The notes below the pieces were generated by a model that was given only the letters and a program-made list of their open reading frames with translations, had not been told where the DNA came from and did not search any database. From Henricia sp. BOLD:AAB3569 (Eukaryota; Echinodermata; Asteroidea; Spinulosida; Echinasteridae): a DNA stretch of 64,000 nucleotides. Positions 1-29,690 of the stretch are shown one piece after another. The stretch covers positions 2,790,001 through 2,854,000 of the forward strand of contig JBBELK010000060.1 of the NCBI GenBank assembly GCA_037783545.1. The letters run 5' to 3'. How positions within the stretch are numbered: the stretch's first letter is position 1; every line of letters begins with the position of its first letter. The position numbers and the translations under genes were made by a program.

Positions 1-10
1 CAGTCAAATC

Positions 11-248
11 TAAGGCCGGGGTCACACAAATTACGAGATTCCACTCTATCATATTATCGTATTAGTATTGTAGCGTTACGAGATTTTGTCCTTGTAACCC
101 CAAATCTATTATGATAGTATCATGATGAGTTGTTTTTTATTGTGATACTATCATGATAGATTGGCGTGTGACCGCTCTTGTCATTCATTCTATAATGATC
201 GTATCATGATGGAGTAATTACGAGATTTCCCGTGTGACTCCGGCCTAA
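11..248. mobile_element. MITE with AAGGCCGG(G/A)GTCACAC ends
   Basis: Terminal inverted repeats of roughly 30 bp: AAGGCCGGGGTCACAC followed by ATTACGAGATT at left, and the complement ending GTGTGACTCCGGCCT at right. The interior carries a second inverted pair around TATGATAGTATCATGAT (109-170). No coding capacity. Confidence 0.75.
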
Positions 249-492
249 GACCCATGCCGTGAAAAAGAAAAGCCTTGCATGTATCTTTTTAAGCTAGAGC
301 GGTAGAGCCAAAAAGCAAATTTTTCTCCCAAAAACATGTACATGTACTTGCTGAATGAATACACAGATTTGCTGCTCGGTTAAAAATCAAAAAGTTCAGT
401 CCCAAGCACCATGTACAATACTTGAAACTGAGTACCGAGCACAAGTACCACAACACTCTTTAGAAATGAGATTGCAGATCAGATCGAATTTG

Positions 493-905
493 AATTGGGG
501 TGTTTCAAAATAAAGTAAAATTTCAAATTCATACCCTTTAACAGGCTGTTTAGCAATAACTGTCGGTTATTTCACCAGTTTTTAAAATAATATCTTGAAT
601 GTTGGGCTTTGCCAAGCTTATGAGCACCCACAAATTTCATTCTAGAAATTTTATTTTGGAAATAAATGTACATATGTGTCCCACTTTTCGCGTCAACCAT
701 GCATAACACAGATTTTGATGATTTGTCACCGATTTGTCACTAAAAAAATGATGACCTTGATGAAAAATACTTAAAACATTGCAACTTCTCATAGAATTTG
801 ATGTAAATTGGTTTAAAATCTGTAAAGATTTGGTTATTTAAAGTCACCTAAATTTTTTTAATTCTGGCTGACAGATATTTCACGTTATTTTGAAACACCC
901 CAATT
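493..905. mobile_element. MITE with AATTGGGGTGTTTCAAAATA ends
   Basis: Left end AATTGGGGTGTTTCAAAATA, right end its complement TATTTTGAAACACCCCAATT, ~413 bp, no ORF. Ends resemble those of the element at 12067-12600 (GTGTTTnAAnAAAAGGTAAT). Confidence 0.75.
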
Positions 906-1142
906 ACATGTACCGTATGTGACTAGAAAAAGTGTGACGTCAGTTGCCAGTGTAACCTGGTCTAAACAATCGCTGGTAATCTGCTGTTGGTAAAGTGCAG
1001 GGAAACACTGGTTCACTGGTTTTAGTGTAGACCCAGTAACCTTGGCAACACACAAAGGGTGACGTTTTTACTTTAGTACTATATTTACATAATTGCTAAA
1101 TTATTGGAGAACATGTGTGGTAGATAATGAAGGGCAATTTAA

Positions 1143-1274
1143 ATGCACAGGCTCGTCAGCAATGCACCTGCGCCAAAATCGTCCCACAAAATACGCAACT
1201 CCATAGCAAAGGCATGGAGCTGCGTATTTCGTGGCACGAATTTGGCGCGCGTGCATTGCTGACGAGCCTATGCC
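1143..1274. mobile_element. Foldback element, ~130 bp
   Basis: Long imperfect hairpin: TGCACAGGCTCGTCAGCAAT... pairs with ...ATTGCTGACGAGCCTATGC; the arms continue through TTTGGCGC and TACGCAACTCCAT. No coding potential beyond the palindrome. Confidence 0.7.
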
Positions 1275-1634
1275 TTTAAAGGAGCGTGTCCAGATCACAT
1301 TTTAAGCCCCCCATTTTTCTCATGGGTGTTGAGATTTTGATACCATATAATTTGTCATATTTTTCTCATTACCACTCTGAAATTTTGCGCTCTCAATCCG
1401 TATATTTTCAAGGATATCGTAAAAAAAAACATTGAAAAAATAATAAACTAATTTATACGTTCCATAAAGCAGTGCAGTGATTACACCAACCTTTTTGCTT
1501 CCACATCCAATTTGGAGTATGAAAAACGTTCTGTTTTCTTCCCATGGCTACTATTTTGTGGAGGTATTTTTATATACAATTGTTAGGTTAAAACGAAATC
1601 CATTTTCAGGAAAAATCAGTACACGGTCCTTTAA
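1275..1634. mobile_element. MITE family 'GGAGCGTG', full copy
   Basis: About 360 bp bounded by TTTAAAGGAGCGTGTCC and AC(A)CGGTCCTTTAA. It sits in the coronin intron downstream of exon 8. Related copies: 16081-16449, 17728-18070, 38284-38560, 54197-54772 and 62464-62779. A shared internal block reads CTCTCAATCCGTATATTTTC. Confidence 0.8.
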
Positions 1635-1698
1635 TATGGGGTTTATAAAATGGAGAGACTAGTAATACGTCAAGATTAATTTGATCTTGAAATCTCAC

Positions 1699-20022
<18,324 letters not shown>

Positions 20023-20212
20023 GTCCTGTATAGATAAAGTGAGAAAACATTAATGGTTACAACTTGCTGCAAACTACGCGTGTTTGAATTGGTCATTATA
20101 TTGTGTGTACAGTACATTTAGTTGCCCTTTTTGTATATAACATGTACCACAGATATCCATTAAAAGGTAAATAAGAAACGGAGGCCGTATGCGCATAACC
20201 GCGCCTTCTCAT

Positions 20213-20320
20213 TAGCATAGTTTTGGGCACCTTCGTTTGCATATTTCTGGGCAATATTTGCATAATTTTGGGCACTATTTGCATAATTTTGGGCACCATT
20301 TGCATGGTTTTGGGCACTGA
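20213..20320. repeat. Minisatellite, ~21-bp unit carrying ATTTGCAT
   Basis: About five units of (A/C)TATTTGCATAATTTTGGGC type. Three contain the exact octamer ATTTGCAT known as a POU/Oct-factor site, a fourth TTTGCATAT. Located 190-300 bases upstream (in gene sense) of the acceptor of the first coronin coding exon. Confidence 0.8.
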
Positions 20321-20940
20321 ATCCCCATTGAATTACACGTAAAACCTCCCGCATGCACACTTTATCAATGTTTGTGACAATCTCGCGCGTGCTACATATA
20401 TGTTCGAACGCAAAACGCACTCCACGCGCACACGTTCCAAGTCGTTTCTTATCTAGCTGTTAATAGAAATCTGTGTACATGTACACAGTAGCATAGTATA
20501 CAGCAAATCACTGGTTGCTTAGCTCCTATGAATGATGTTAACTGGAATGAATAATGTTCTGGCATCAGGCATACAATACATCCTACCAGAACAACCATCC
20601 CTGGTAGGAACTCGTCCCCGAGTTCAACTCCATATGTTCATTCACACTTGTTCTGAAACTCACCCTGGGGCAAGCTCACCCTTGCAATCTGTAACTTGTC
20701 CCTCACTTGAACAAGTGAGGGAAAAAATTGAGTGAAAAACTCACTGCCGATCTCGCCCCGGGGGAAAGTGTCTCACCCTAGGGCCAAGATTTTCACCCCC
20801 ACTCCGAAGCAGGTTGAACTCGCCCTGGGGAAAGAGTAATCTCCCAAACCTAACTTGGTTGGTGCCCATATACCGGTAACTAATTTTACAGTATGCTACA
20901 TGTCGGTTACTTGTAATATACTTTGTTAATGTATAATGGG
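20321..20940. other. No gene; CCCTGGGG-rich patch
   Basis: 20590-20850 has scattered TCACCCTGGGG/CCCCGGGG motifs and the palindrome CCTCACTTGAACAAGTGAGG (20701-20720), suggesting a decayed foldback element. Confidence 0.4.
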
Positions 20941-21245
20941 GCGCGTGTGGTCACTTAGGTATGCAGCGGGGCTTGCAATTGGAAGGTTGTGGGTTCAAGC
21001 CCCACTATGGCCAATTAACGTACGTGTGCGTGTCCCTGGGCAAGACACTCAATCCAGATTGCCTCGTCGACCCATGCGATAATTGGGGAGCCGTAAGGGG
21101 GAATGTTACAATCTAAGTGCTGATAGGATGTGCGCCATGGCTGGGCAGCACGCCTAGATGAAGTGAGATGATTCTGATGATTTCCTGACGGCAGTAGTAA
21201 TAATGGCAACAGCGCTTTGATCCTAAATGTATGGTTATAAAGCAC
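20941..21245 (+). mobile_element. tRNA-derived SINE, family B
   Basis: A-box-like GTGGTCACTTAGGTATGCAG and B box GGGTTCAAGCCCC, then a body with CCCTGGGCAAGACACTCAAT as in many tRNA SINEs, ending near GGCAGTAGTAATAATGGC. Single copy here. Confidence 0.6.
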
Positions 21246-21639
21246 TATAGACGAATACGGTTGCTAAGGACTCTTTCCCTGCACCTGCGCCATTACTGGG
21301 GGTCATCTACTGCTACTGTATGAACTGGGCGCTCTGTGTTGTTGTTAAATCGAACAGCGCGCCCCCTTCACGTACACAGGCTTCGAAAGCTTACAATAAA
21401 TGCGCAAAATGTTTCGAAGTGACAACATAATGTAACAGTTTATCATCATTAACATATGGCAGACGTACAGAGAAGAGGACTTCAGCCCTCGGATTGGTGT
21501 ATAGAAGAATAGCTATTATTATTATTAAACAATTTATTTTGCTGGCAGTTTTCAGGTAAATGACGTTCACTATAGCAAAATGTTAGTGGTTTTCCACTGC
21601 ACTTTCGACGTACATGTAATATATTTAATATATATTGCC
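21246..21639. other. No feature recognised
   Basis: AT-rich with a short (ATT)n run at 21513-21526. Confidence 0.4.
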
Positions 21640-21860
21640 CAATTATATCATTCGCAATGACCCCAAATTTTACTTCCTGACAAGAAAAAAATATTACTCA
21701 AAGTGTTTGTAGCAATGATAATACCCCAGTACAACATGAGTTTATTTCTGTCCCAGATGGTACTTTTTGTAAGAAATTAACAACTGAATGTGTTTTTTTT
21801 TAAATGTGTGTGCACACACATTTTTTACCATTCACTTAACATAAAACCATGCATAGATTT
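21640..21860. repeat. Dispersed repeat family G, inverted copy
   Basis: GCAATGACCCCAAATTTTAC, CATGAGTTTATTTCTGTC and AAGAAATTAACAACTGAA are complements of motifs at 11925-12060, 29520-29690 and 40250-40400. Confidence 0.6.
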
Positions 21861-22125
21861 TAAAGGTTTACTAAAGCACTGCTGCACCCATCAGGGCTGC
21901 CAACATTGAGAAATTGATGAGTGAGATTTAGCGAGTGAGATTTAGCGAGGGAGTGTAGCGACTTATCATACCGAGCAACGAAAGAGAAAAAAAGAAAAAT
22001 CCCCTTTTTGATTAAAAAACCAGTCAATCTGAGAGTGGGAATTTTCAGCACACAGAAGCTTTCTATTCAATCATGCATTTATAATGAAGCTGTTTATGTG
22101 AATATTTTATGTCATCCTAACTACA

Positions 22126-22246
22126 AATCCTGTGTACAAATTTCCAATATACGCTCGTAACCGAGACGGACACTTGTGTTACATTTTAGGCCGTCCCGGT
22201 TACGAGCGTTATAATGGAAATTTGTACACAGGGTTTTTAGAAAGGC
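22126..22246. mobile_element. Hairpin MITE, ~120 bp
   Basis: Arms CCTGTGTACAAATTTCCAAT...CGCTCGTAACCG and the complement CGGTTACGAGCG...ATGGAAATTTGTACACAGG. A half copy is at 26440-26478. Confidence 0.85.
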
Positions 22247-22810
22247 ATGTTGTCCCACTATTTGTAACCCTTTTGGGGCCTAAGTTATCTCTTCAAAACA
22301 ACTTAAACTTATTTCTTTTATTTTGAGACCAGACAAAGGTATTTCCTCGAAAATATGGCCCGTGTCAACTGCTAAAATGCCCCCATTACATGTACTATGA
22401 AAAGACCCACATGCAACGATCTTTTACGGAAACAGTACCATGCATACCCAACCCAGCAATTCAGAAATAATATTTGCAGAGCCCAGATATTTTAACACCT
22501 GCACGTGTCAACAATCCATCCATTGTATTGTGATTGCATGCTCAGATAGCATTATCATTCAAACAAGAACTGCATGACCCTAGTAATGTGCCTGGCTAGG
22601 TACACCTATGGTAATTCCCAGGTTTCCATGTGACAATACATGTTGATCCAGTGCTTGTTTCTCACAGTACTAGCAGAGGCCACTGACCAATGCATGATAA
22701 CCAAATAATAGACAGGTTAACAACCTAGGACACATCATTAGGGACAGTGGATTTCCTTGGATAGATGCTAATTATTCAGATATCAAATGTGAATCCACAA
22801 TGAACTCACT
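22247..22810. repeat. Repeat shared with 26201-26606, then unassigned sequence
   Basis: 22262-22405 (GGGGCCTAAGTTATCTCTTC, TTTTGAGACCAGACAAAGGT, GAAAAGACCCACATGCAAC) matches both arms of the foldback at 26201-26606. 22441-22810 holds nothing recognised. Confidence 0.6.
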
Positions 22811-23850
22811 TACACCCTGTTTACACTTGATCCCGAGCGTGTGGTCGAACACCGAGCTCAGGATCAGCCCCGGTCACAAACCGAGTGTAAACGCTCTTTG
22901 GATGAAATTGGCCCCGGATCAGACTTTAAGATTTTGGTCTCGCGTTTCCCACGACACTTTAACCCCGAGATAACCCGGGTAACATAAAAATGTAACTCCG
23001 AGATTACCCGGGTTAAGGGCTCGTTTCCCACAGCAAATCTCGGGGTTACGAATTCCCTGGGTTAAGTGGCCAAAAATGCCACTTAACCCGGGTAACTTTT
23101 ATAGGTTAACCCACCAATCTCAGGGTTAACGACTGCCTTGGGATGATTTTCCGGGTTAAAGTTTGCAGTGGGAAACGACGACACTGGCCGACCCGGGTTA
23201 GTGTGCAAAGCGGGTTAAAAGCTTCTGTGCGCGCTTGGCTTGCAGTTGGAAATTACTTTTGTACTAGGTGCAAGGAAGGTGTTCCAACTGCACAAAAGCT
23301 CAAGAAAAAAAATACAAGAAACATTATCGCCAGCGATGTCTTCATGTCGACCGCCATATTGTTTATAATGGTCAGTAGATCGATTTTTCACACGCAACTG
23401 TACTTCAATTTACGTGAATTTGAGGACGAATCAACGCAATGTCGAGTCGTGTTGTTTTGTAATAAATCGCAAATGCGTCGTCAGTACTTAGTAATTGAAT
23501 TCGTTTATTGTTGTAATGATTCGGAAAACAAGTTCAACCAATGATAATTTTTCATCAGCTTTGGTTGCTGAATAAGTAATCATGACAGAAATATGTTTCT
23601 TGCTATAATCGCAACCCATGCAGCCGCCCTGGTTTGTGTACCCAGGTACATGTAGAAACGCGTTCAGAACAGCAGTGAGAAAAGGGTCGCTGGTGACCTG
23701 TGTACGAGACGACCCGGGTAAGTGTTTCTCCGGGTTAAAATTTGATGTGTGAAATGAAACTCTGGGTTAAATTTAACCCGGGTTATTTGCAGCTACCCGG
23801 GTAGAAAGTTACCAGGGTCGGATGTGGTTAGTGTGAAAAGGTCCCTAGTT
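22811..23850. mobile_element. Probable element with seven CCCGGG palindromes
   Basis: Left CCTGTTTACACTTGATCC and right TTAGTGTGAAAAGGTCCC form a weak terminal inverted pair. CCCGGG flanked by TTA/TAA recurs at 22974, 23007, 23087, 23192, 23713, 23777 and 23795. No conserved ORF. Confidence 0.5.
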
Positions 23851-24746
23851 ATGTCAAGTAGAGCAAAACAAACCCTATGATAATCATTCTCCCAATGCAA
23901 ACCAAATCACAATCTCTGAACAGTGACATTGTCTGCTAAAAAAGTCAGAGTGCCCCACAATAAAAAAAACACTTTAATAAGAAAAGTTTACCTTTTTCTA
24001 CAATTAATAGAACAAATTGCATCCCGTTTCAGAAATTGTATTTATCAGCTCTTTAAACCCGAACACATTTTGCCAACCACAGCTAGGATATATACAGGTA
24101 GTTGTATTTTCAATTTTCTATATACTGAGCCTTTCTTTATCCACATGTACACACAAAAACTAGAACCCCTGAACATGTAGGACGTTGACACTTTAGGTGT
24201 CTTTTTGTGTAGGGCAATTTACGTCCAGACAAAATGGTGGCAATACAACACCTTTTTGCATCAGTGGGTGCGATCTGGGAAATTTAATTGCTGATTCCAC
24301 CAAAAGCTATCAGCTCGGGAGTCAAGTTGTGTGTGATAGTGTACACACTGCCCAGCAGCCTGCATTGTAATGGGCATGGCAGAGTGGCCATACTACATGT
24401 AGGCAATGCCAGGTGTGCACTGCTCTCATTTAATCTGCCAGTTACGGTAACTGACAGACCATTGTGATCGAATGAGGTGCCCTGAAGCCACCTAGAAAGT
24501 TCTTCAGTACAGCCACAGTGTTAGAGAACAGGAAAAACATTCTCAGATTTAGAGGTTGAGTTCGTGTAAAGAAAACCCACGGAATCAAGCAGGGACTGAA
24601 AACCCAATCCACATATTGACCAAGACAGGATTCGAACCAGGGCCACAGAGGTGGAAGACGAGGAAAGTACTGCTTCGCCAACCTTATTCCCCAGTTTCTA
24701 AAAGCCCCATTATACATCAATTACTAAAAGTGTTAATAGCAATGCT
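23851..24746. other. No gene; one tRNA-like B-box remnant
   Basis: 24608-24640 contains AGGATTCGAACCAGGGCC, a B-box-like SINE remnant on the minus strand. Otherwise nothing recognised. Confidence 0.4.
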
Positions 24747-25565
24747 TAAGCCTAGCGTACATCAACATTGAAACTGGAAGCAACTCAACTGATCTCGGCC
24801 CAATTTCATGGAACCCGTTAGTACAAAAATTTGTTTAGCACAGAATTTGTTGCTTTATTTTACAAAACTGGGTTGCCAGCCAAAATCGTAAGTGATGTGT
24901 ATTTACTGATTTTTTTCTCCTGTTCCTATAAAAATACAATTTGACATACAATTTTGGCAGGTATCCCATTTTATAGAGCAAAGAAATTCTGTGCTAAACA
25001 AATTGTTGTGCTAACGGGTTCCATGAAATTGGGCCCAGTTGCTGTCGACGTGTGCGTAGCGCATTCATCGACAGCAAATGATCAGTTGCGCAACTAGCGG
25101 CAACTGGGAGCATCCAGCCATGTCTACATTTCCAGAGCGTGCACATCGACACGGCAACTCGGTAAAGCCTAGAGTACATTGACCTTGCAACTGGAAGCAA
25201 CTGTTGCTTGCAGTTGCTGTCGATGTGCGCGCACGTGATCAGATGCACATGAGCAACTGACAGCAACTAGTTGCAAGTACGCGTACATCGACGCAACTGA
25301 CCGCAACTAGTTGCAGGTACGGTACGCGTACATCGATGCAACTGACCGCAACTAGTTGCAAGTACACGTACATCAATGCAACTGACCGCAACTGGGTACA
25401 ACTAGTTGCCAGAAAGTTGAACATGAGCAACTCGCGGCAACTGGGATTTTTTCAGTTGCCAGTAGTTACGCGTACATGTAGATCGACCTTTTTAAGCCTT
25501 TTTGCCGCGAGTTGCTTCCAGTTGCCGGAAACACCAGTTGCCACGTCGATGTACGCTAGGCTTTA
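24747..25565. mobile_element. TIR element with internal GCAACT tandem repeats
   Basis: Ends TAAGCCTAGCGTACATC and GATGTACGCTAGGCTTTA, then CAACTGGAAGCAACT and complement. Within 25255-25410 a ~45-bp unit (GCAACTGACCGCAACTAGTT...CGTACATCGA) repeats about four times. A foldback of the GCTTAGCACAGAAT family (24798-25036) is nested near the left end. Confidence 0.7.
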
Positions 25566-26200
25566 CAGCTAGACACATCATGGTTCCTTTGTGGGAGAAA
25601 TTGCCAACTGAAGGTGTTTTTTTTAAATGTCTGCAGACAATTTACCATTCATTCAACACAAAAACATGCATGAATTTTTCATATCTATATATGTGGCTGA
25701 AATTTCTACAAGGCAGTTTCTCAACGATATTCTATAGTTCTATGTTGTGCACAATTATTTTGTGATAAAATCTTATTTTTAGGGCAGTTCTTCATAAATG
25801 CACATCTAGATAGAAACTTTGCATTAGGGAAAGGCTCTAACATTTCCTTTTTGACTGAAGTTCCTCTTTAAGCAAAGGGAAAACGAAACTTGATGTACAT
25901 GTATGTACTGGTTTGTATGCACAACAGTGTGATTGCACTTTTTACAAATTCTTTCCTGGTGAAACATGGTGTCATATTAAAAGCTCATTTTGCAGACATT
26001 CACAAAAAGAAATTATGCTGACACAGATAAATTAAGTTGACAAGGCACCTGCAATCGCTAGGGGGGAAAATAAATGAGGCTTCATTGTATTTCATAAACC
26101 TGGGGTCAAAATAGCCATGGGAATGAAGGTTGTATGTATGCGTACTAGTTTCGTTTATAAAGGCAAGTACATGTACTGGTAACAACCTAAAAATTGACAA
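25566..26200. other. No gene recognised
   Basis: A fragment resembling family G at 25590-25720 (TTGCCAACTGAAGGTGTTTT), otherwise AT-rich. Confidence 0.4.
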
Positions 26201-26606
26201 ATGGGTCTTTCCACAGTAAAGGGGGCATTTTGGCAACACAGACCATATTTTCGAGGGAATACTTTTGTCCGGTCTCAAAATAAAAGAAATAAGTTTAAGT
26301 TGTTCTGGAGAGATAACTTAATTAGGCCCAAAGAGGGTTACATAATAATAATAATAATAATAATAATGAAAATTTATAATGCGCCGGTATCCATCAAAAA
26401 AGATGCTCATGGCGCAGTATGACAACATGCCTTTCTAAAAACCCTGTGTACAAAATTCCAATATACGCTCGTAACCGGGCCTAAGTTATCTCTTCAGAAC
26501 AACTGAAACTTATTTCTTTTATTTTGAGACCAGACAAAGGTATTTTCTGGAAAATATGGTCTATGTTGCCAAAATGCCCCCTTGGCTTTACCGTGGAAAG
26601 ACTCAT
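26201..26606. mobile_element. Foldback element with 'ATGGGTCTTTCCAC' ends
   Basis: Arms of ~120 bp: ATGGGTCTTTCCACAGTAAA...GGCATTTTGGCAAC and GTTGCCAAAATGCCCCCTTG...CGTGGAAAGACTCAT. An (ATA)n tract (26342-26369) and a half copy of the hairpin MITE of 22126-22246 sit in the centre. Confidence 0.75.
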
Positions 26607-27725
26607 ATTCAAAGAACGATGCAGCAATGCTTCAGAAAACCTTTAACCTTTTTGTGTTAAGTGGATGCTAAAGAGATGATTGTGCACACTCATTTTATAA
26701 ACCACTTCTCAGCAGGACAATCCTCTCTATGCCAAAAACATTGCAAAATGGCCACAACTAAAAATATTTATGAATAGGAGTACATGTATGTACAATACTC
26801 ATTGTCTCACTACAGCTGTTCAAAAGCCCAAACTGATAAGCATTAACAAAGCCAAAGTCTGTGACATGATAAGACTTTTTGCAAGGTTTAACAATTTGTT
26901 TTTAACAGTTAATAATGCCTAATCAAAATCAAATTTGATAACTACCCATGAATTGATCGGCCTATTGAGCTCGTGCCAATGACGTCATTTTGGGAGTCAA
27001 ATAATGTCGCGTCATTCAGGAAGCAATGTGCGTGCGTGCGCGTTGTGTGTGTCCATAGCGCGTGTAACGCGCTATGCTGAGGCTCCCATTGGTGAATTAA
27101 ACCGCTTTACGCCCACCAGAGACACACACAACCACATGCACATCATTTCCACAATTACTCAGCATTATTTGACTTCCAAAATGGCGTATTTGCACGTGTT
27201 CGAAGGGGGTCAATAGGCCTTTTACACCGACATCCATGTTTGTGTGGGCAGTACGAAAATTACGTCATGACCACTTGTGGCACTAAATCGTGGCAGTGTG
27301 ACTCGGGCTTTAGGCCGAGCTTAATTGCATTATTGTTTTTAGCCTAAAAGTTGCAGTAGGTTTTAAAAAAACAACATGGATTATCAATGCCAAGTGGTCC
27401 AGCAAATCGAACACAAGACATTGGTTAATTCTGCAGGTCCTGAGTTAGTTTAAAAAGTGTCTAAAACAACATCTATTAGGCCGGCTATAACTTGTGCGTC
27501 AGTATATCTGCAGTATGTATATTTTTTTCTTATTCTTTTGTTTCTCTCCATATTTAATTATGTTTAACGTAACAATTATTCGTTGAAGTAAAACAGGCCC
27601 TTGGTCTTGTACAAGCCTCTGGCTTTCTACCGAGGACCTGCCATGCTTACGGCATACATTTCTTAAAAGTCAATTAAGCTTTTTCTAAGTCATTTCATGA
27701 ATGTACATGCATGTCTACTCCAAAG
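26607..27725. other. No gene; one dispersed repeat
   Basis: 27015-27140 (TTGTGTGTGTCCATAGCGCG, GGCTCCCATTGGTGAATT) matches 19440-19570. Rest unassigned. Confidence 0.4.
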
Positions 27726-27806
27726 TTTAAATTATTTTATTACATGAAAACATGTTCTTGTATCCGTGAAGCATGGAAATAAATGAATGAATGAATGAAT
27801 GAATAG
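27726..27806 (+). mobile_element. LINE 3' end with (AATG)n tail
   Basis: GTGAAGCATGGAAATAAATG leads into five AATG units (27780-27804). GGAAATAAA plus a short tandem tail is typical of L2/CR1/RTE-like 3' ends; a similar end is at 58500-58548. No coding part kept. Confidence 0.55.
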
Positions 27807-27936
27807 TCTTGGCTCCAAGACCATTGTCGTTTGTTTGTTCTCGTAGGGCACGTCCTCTATTGTGCAGTTGACTTCGACAAAGGTCTTGGCTATTTGCTTT
27901 AAGGCTGCTTAACTTTTTCTTTGTTTTGAGCATTAC

Positions 27937-28079
27937 ACAACACACTGGACTAATGGCTTTACATCCCTTCTGAAGGATGGAGCAAGTGTGTTTAAGTGCC
28001 TTGCTCAAGGGCACAGGTACCCCAGCTGGGTATCGAACCCGCAAGTCAGTGACCCAAACCACTCGGCCACAGTACCCCA
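27937..28079 (-). mobile_element. SINE family A, 5' half
   Basis: Minus strand starts GTGGGGTACTGTGGCCGAGT and ends in TGTAAAGCCATTAGTCCAGT; the 3' body and tail are missing. Confidence 0.85.
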
Positions 28080-28112
28080 CATGAACCCTTGGGAAAGACA
28101 CTTTGCCATAAA

Positions 28113-28502
28113 TTACACTACTCACAATAAGTTAGGGATATCTGTATGTTGTGGTTTTTTTTTTTTTTTTTCCCCACCTATTTTGTGACAAGTGGAATGC
28201 ATACCCTCGATAAATATATGGGTCTTTCTATAAATTAGGGGTCCAAAAGTGTGACATTTAGTGTCCCCTGTTACACCTGATTATATGTGCTATTATTCTT
28301 CATACAAAAATCATTAAAATGGCTATTAAACCATTTTGTCTGAATTGTACTCAATCTTTGAGATGGAAAGTATTTAAAGAATGTGTCCTGAATTTACAAA
28401 AACAAGATGCAACAGGGGACACCAAAATTGGACCCCTAATTTATAGAAAGACCCATATGCGTGCATCCCACATTATCCCTAACTTATTGTGAGAAGTGTA
28501 AA
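28113..28502. mobile_element. Nested MITEs: outer 'TTACACTACTCACAATAAG', inner 28218-28456
   Basis: Outer ends TTACACTACTCACAATAAGT and CTTATTGTGAGAAGTGTAA, then AGGGATA/TATCCCT. Inner ends ATGGGTCTTTCTATAAATTA and TAATTTATAGAAAGACCCAT, with inner blocks GGGGTCCAAAAGTGTGACA and GGGGACACCAAAATTGGACC related to 16914-17363. Confidence 0.8.
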
Positions 28503-29399
28503 AATCACACACCAAAGCATACGTTTTACAAGTACACACGCAGTACTTGAAATTGGGTATGGACACATGTCAGTAGCTACAATAAAACCAAGCTGAACAA
28601 AACTAACAATCTTCTACTTTCAAGTCTGAATTTACGACACAGGCAAACACTGAACTACTCTACAGATTGAACTTACACATTTTCTGTCATTAGGATCCAT
28701 ACTGTTTTATGACATCTGAAGCGACTGCACTATCTGGGTTTAGGGTTGTCTGAATATTTGGAGAAGCGTCATGTGTATATACATGTATATTGGTAACAAA
28801 AGTTGAGCAAAGTCCATTCATAAGTAACATTTGCCCCACTTCAGAATTCAACTAACCTAATTCAGGGGTCGAAATTACTTTTCACAACTTCAGGCAAGTT
28901 TAGATTGACATTTACTGGCCCATTTTGTGGCCCGTTGGGGGCGATGCAGCTGCGCTGCTCCCCCCACCCCCACCCCGGCCTCGTTGCATGATGGCGCTCT
29001 CATTCTGGTGCACGACACCAACAGCTGTAAGGCCTTGGCAAGGCTAAGACATTATGAGAAACAAAAAACTGTGCCTAAGATTCAATGCTTTCAAGAAATG
29101 TTGCAAAGGCTAGCCAATGTCGTATTTGGGCTGGTTCCCTGGCAATACTGCATGGAAAACGAAGCCATATTACTGTGGGTAGTCAGGGGGCTACTTTCAT
29201 GCACAAGAGGGCGCCCTTGTAAAAAGGTGTGTGTACACTCATTTATATAAATTTTAAAAAGAATCATTGCATTGGACAGTTGGAACCACTTCTATCTTCC
29301 ATCTAAGCAGGGGTTTTAGGGTTAAATGGTTCATTAAAATTTGGGAACATTGCAAATCCTGTATGTGAGCTAAATCTGAAAGTGAGAAAATGCGATTTG
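28503..29399. other. No gene supported
   Basis: A frame at 28927-29247 (+) spans a GC-rich CCCCCACCCCC patch but matches nothing known. The rest is AT-rich. Confidence 0.4.
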
Positions 29400-29690
29400 T
29401 AGAAATTTCAGCCACATACAAACTATGCAGTAATACTTCGGAAAACCATAAAAATCCATGCGTTTTTTGTGATAAATTAATGATAAAATAATTTTCAGAC
29501 AATTTTTAGAAACCCAAAAAAGCACCTTCAGTTGGCAATTTCACCCACAAAGATACCATTTTACACAGGAAAAAATAATGTGGTATTTGTTACCATTGCT
29601 ATCAACACATTAGTCTGGTTTTTCTCGTCAACTGGTGAAGTAAAATTTGGGGTCACTGCAAATGATGTATTGGGGCATTAAAGTGTATCT
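29400..29690. repeat. Dispersed repeat family G
   Basis: AGAAATTTCAGCCACATACA, AGCACCTTCAGTTGGCAATT, TTTGTTACCATTGCTATC and GGGGTCACTGCAAATGATGT are shared with 11800-12060 and 40250-40400. Confidence 0.65.

Noticed and set aside
1606-1698. Open frame continuing past coronin exon 8 to a stop
   Set aside because: A strong GTGAGA donor directly follows the conserved frame, and the extension has no similarity to coronins; treated as intron.
20160-20420. Minus-strand frame with AQNYAN repeats
   Set aside because: The peptide repeat is only the 21-bp minisatellite translated; no start or splice context supports a protein.
25255-25410. CRISPR-like spaced repeats
   Set aside because: The units are contiguous and variable with no unique spacers, and the DNA is eukaryotic; a tandem repeat inside a TIR element.
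28927-29247. 107-aa plus-strand frame
   Set aside because: Begins in a C-rich patch, no domain, no splice or neighbour support.
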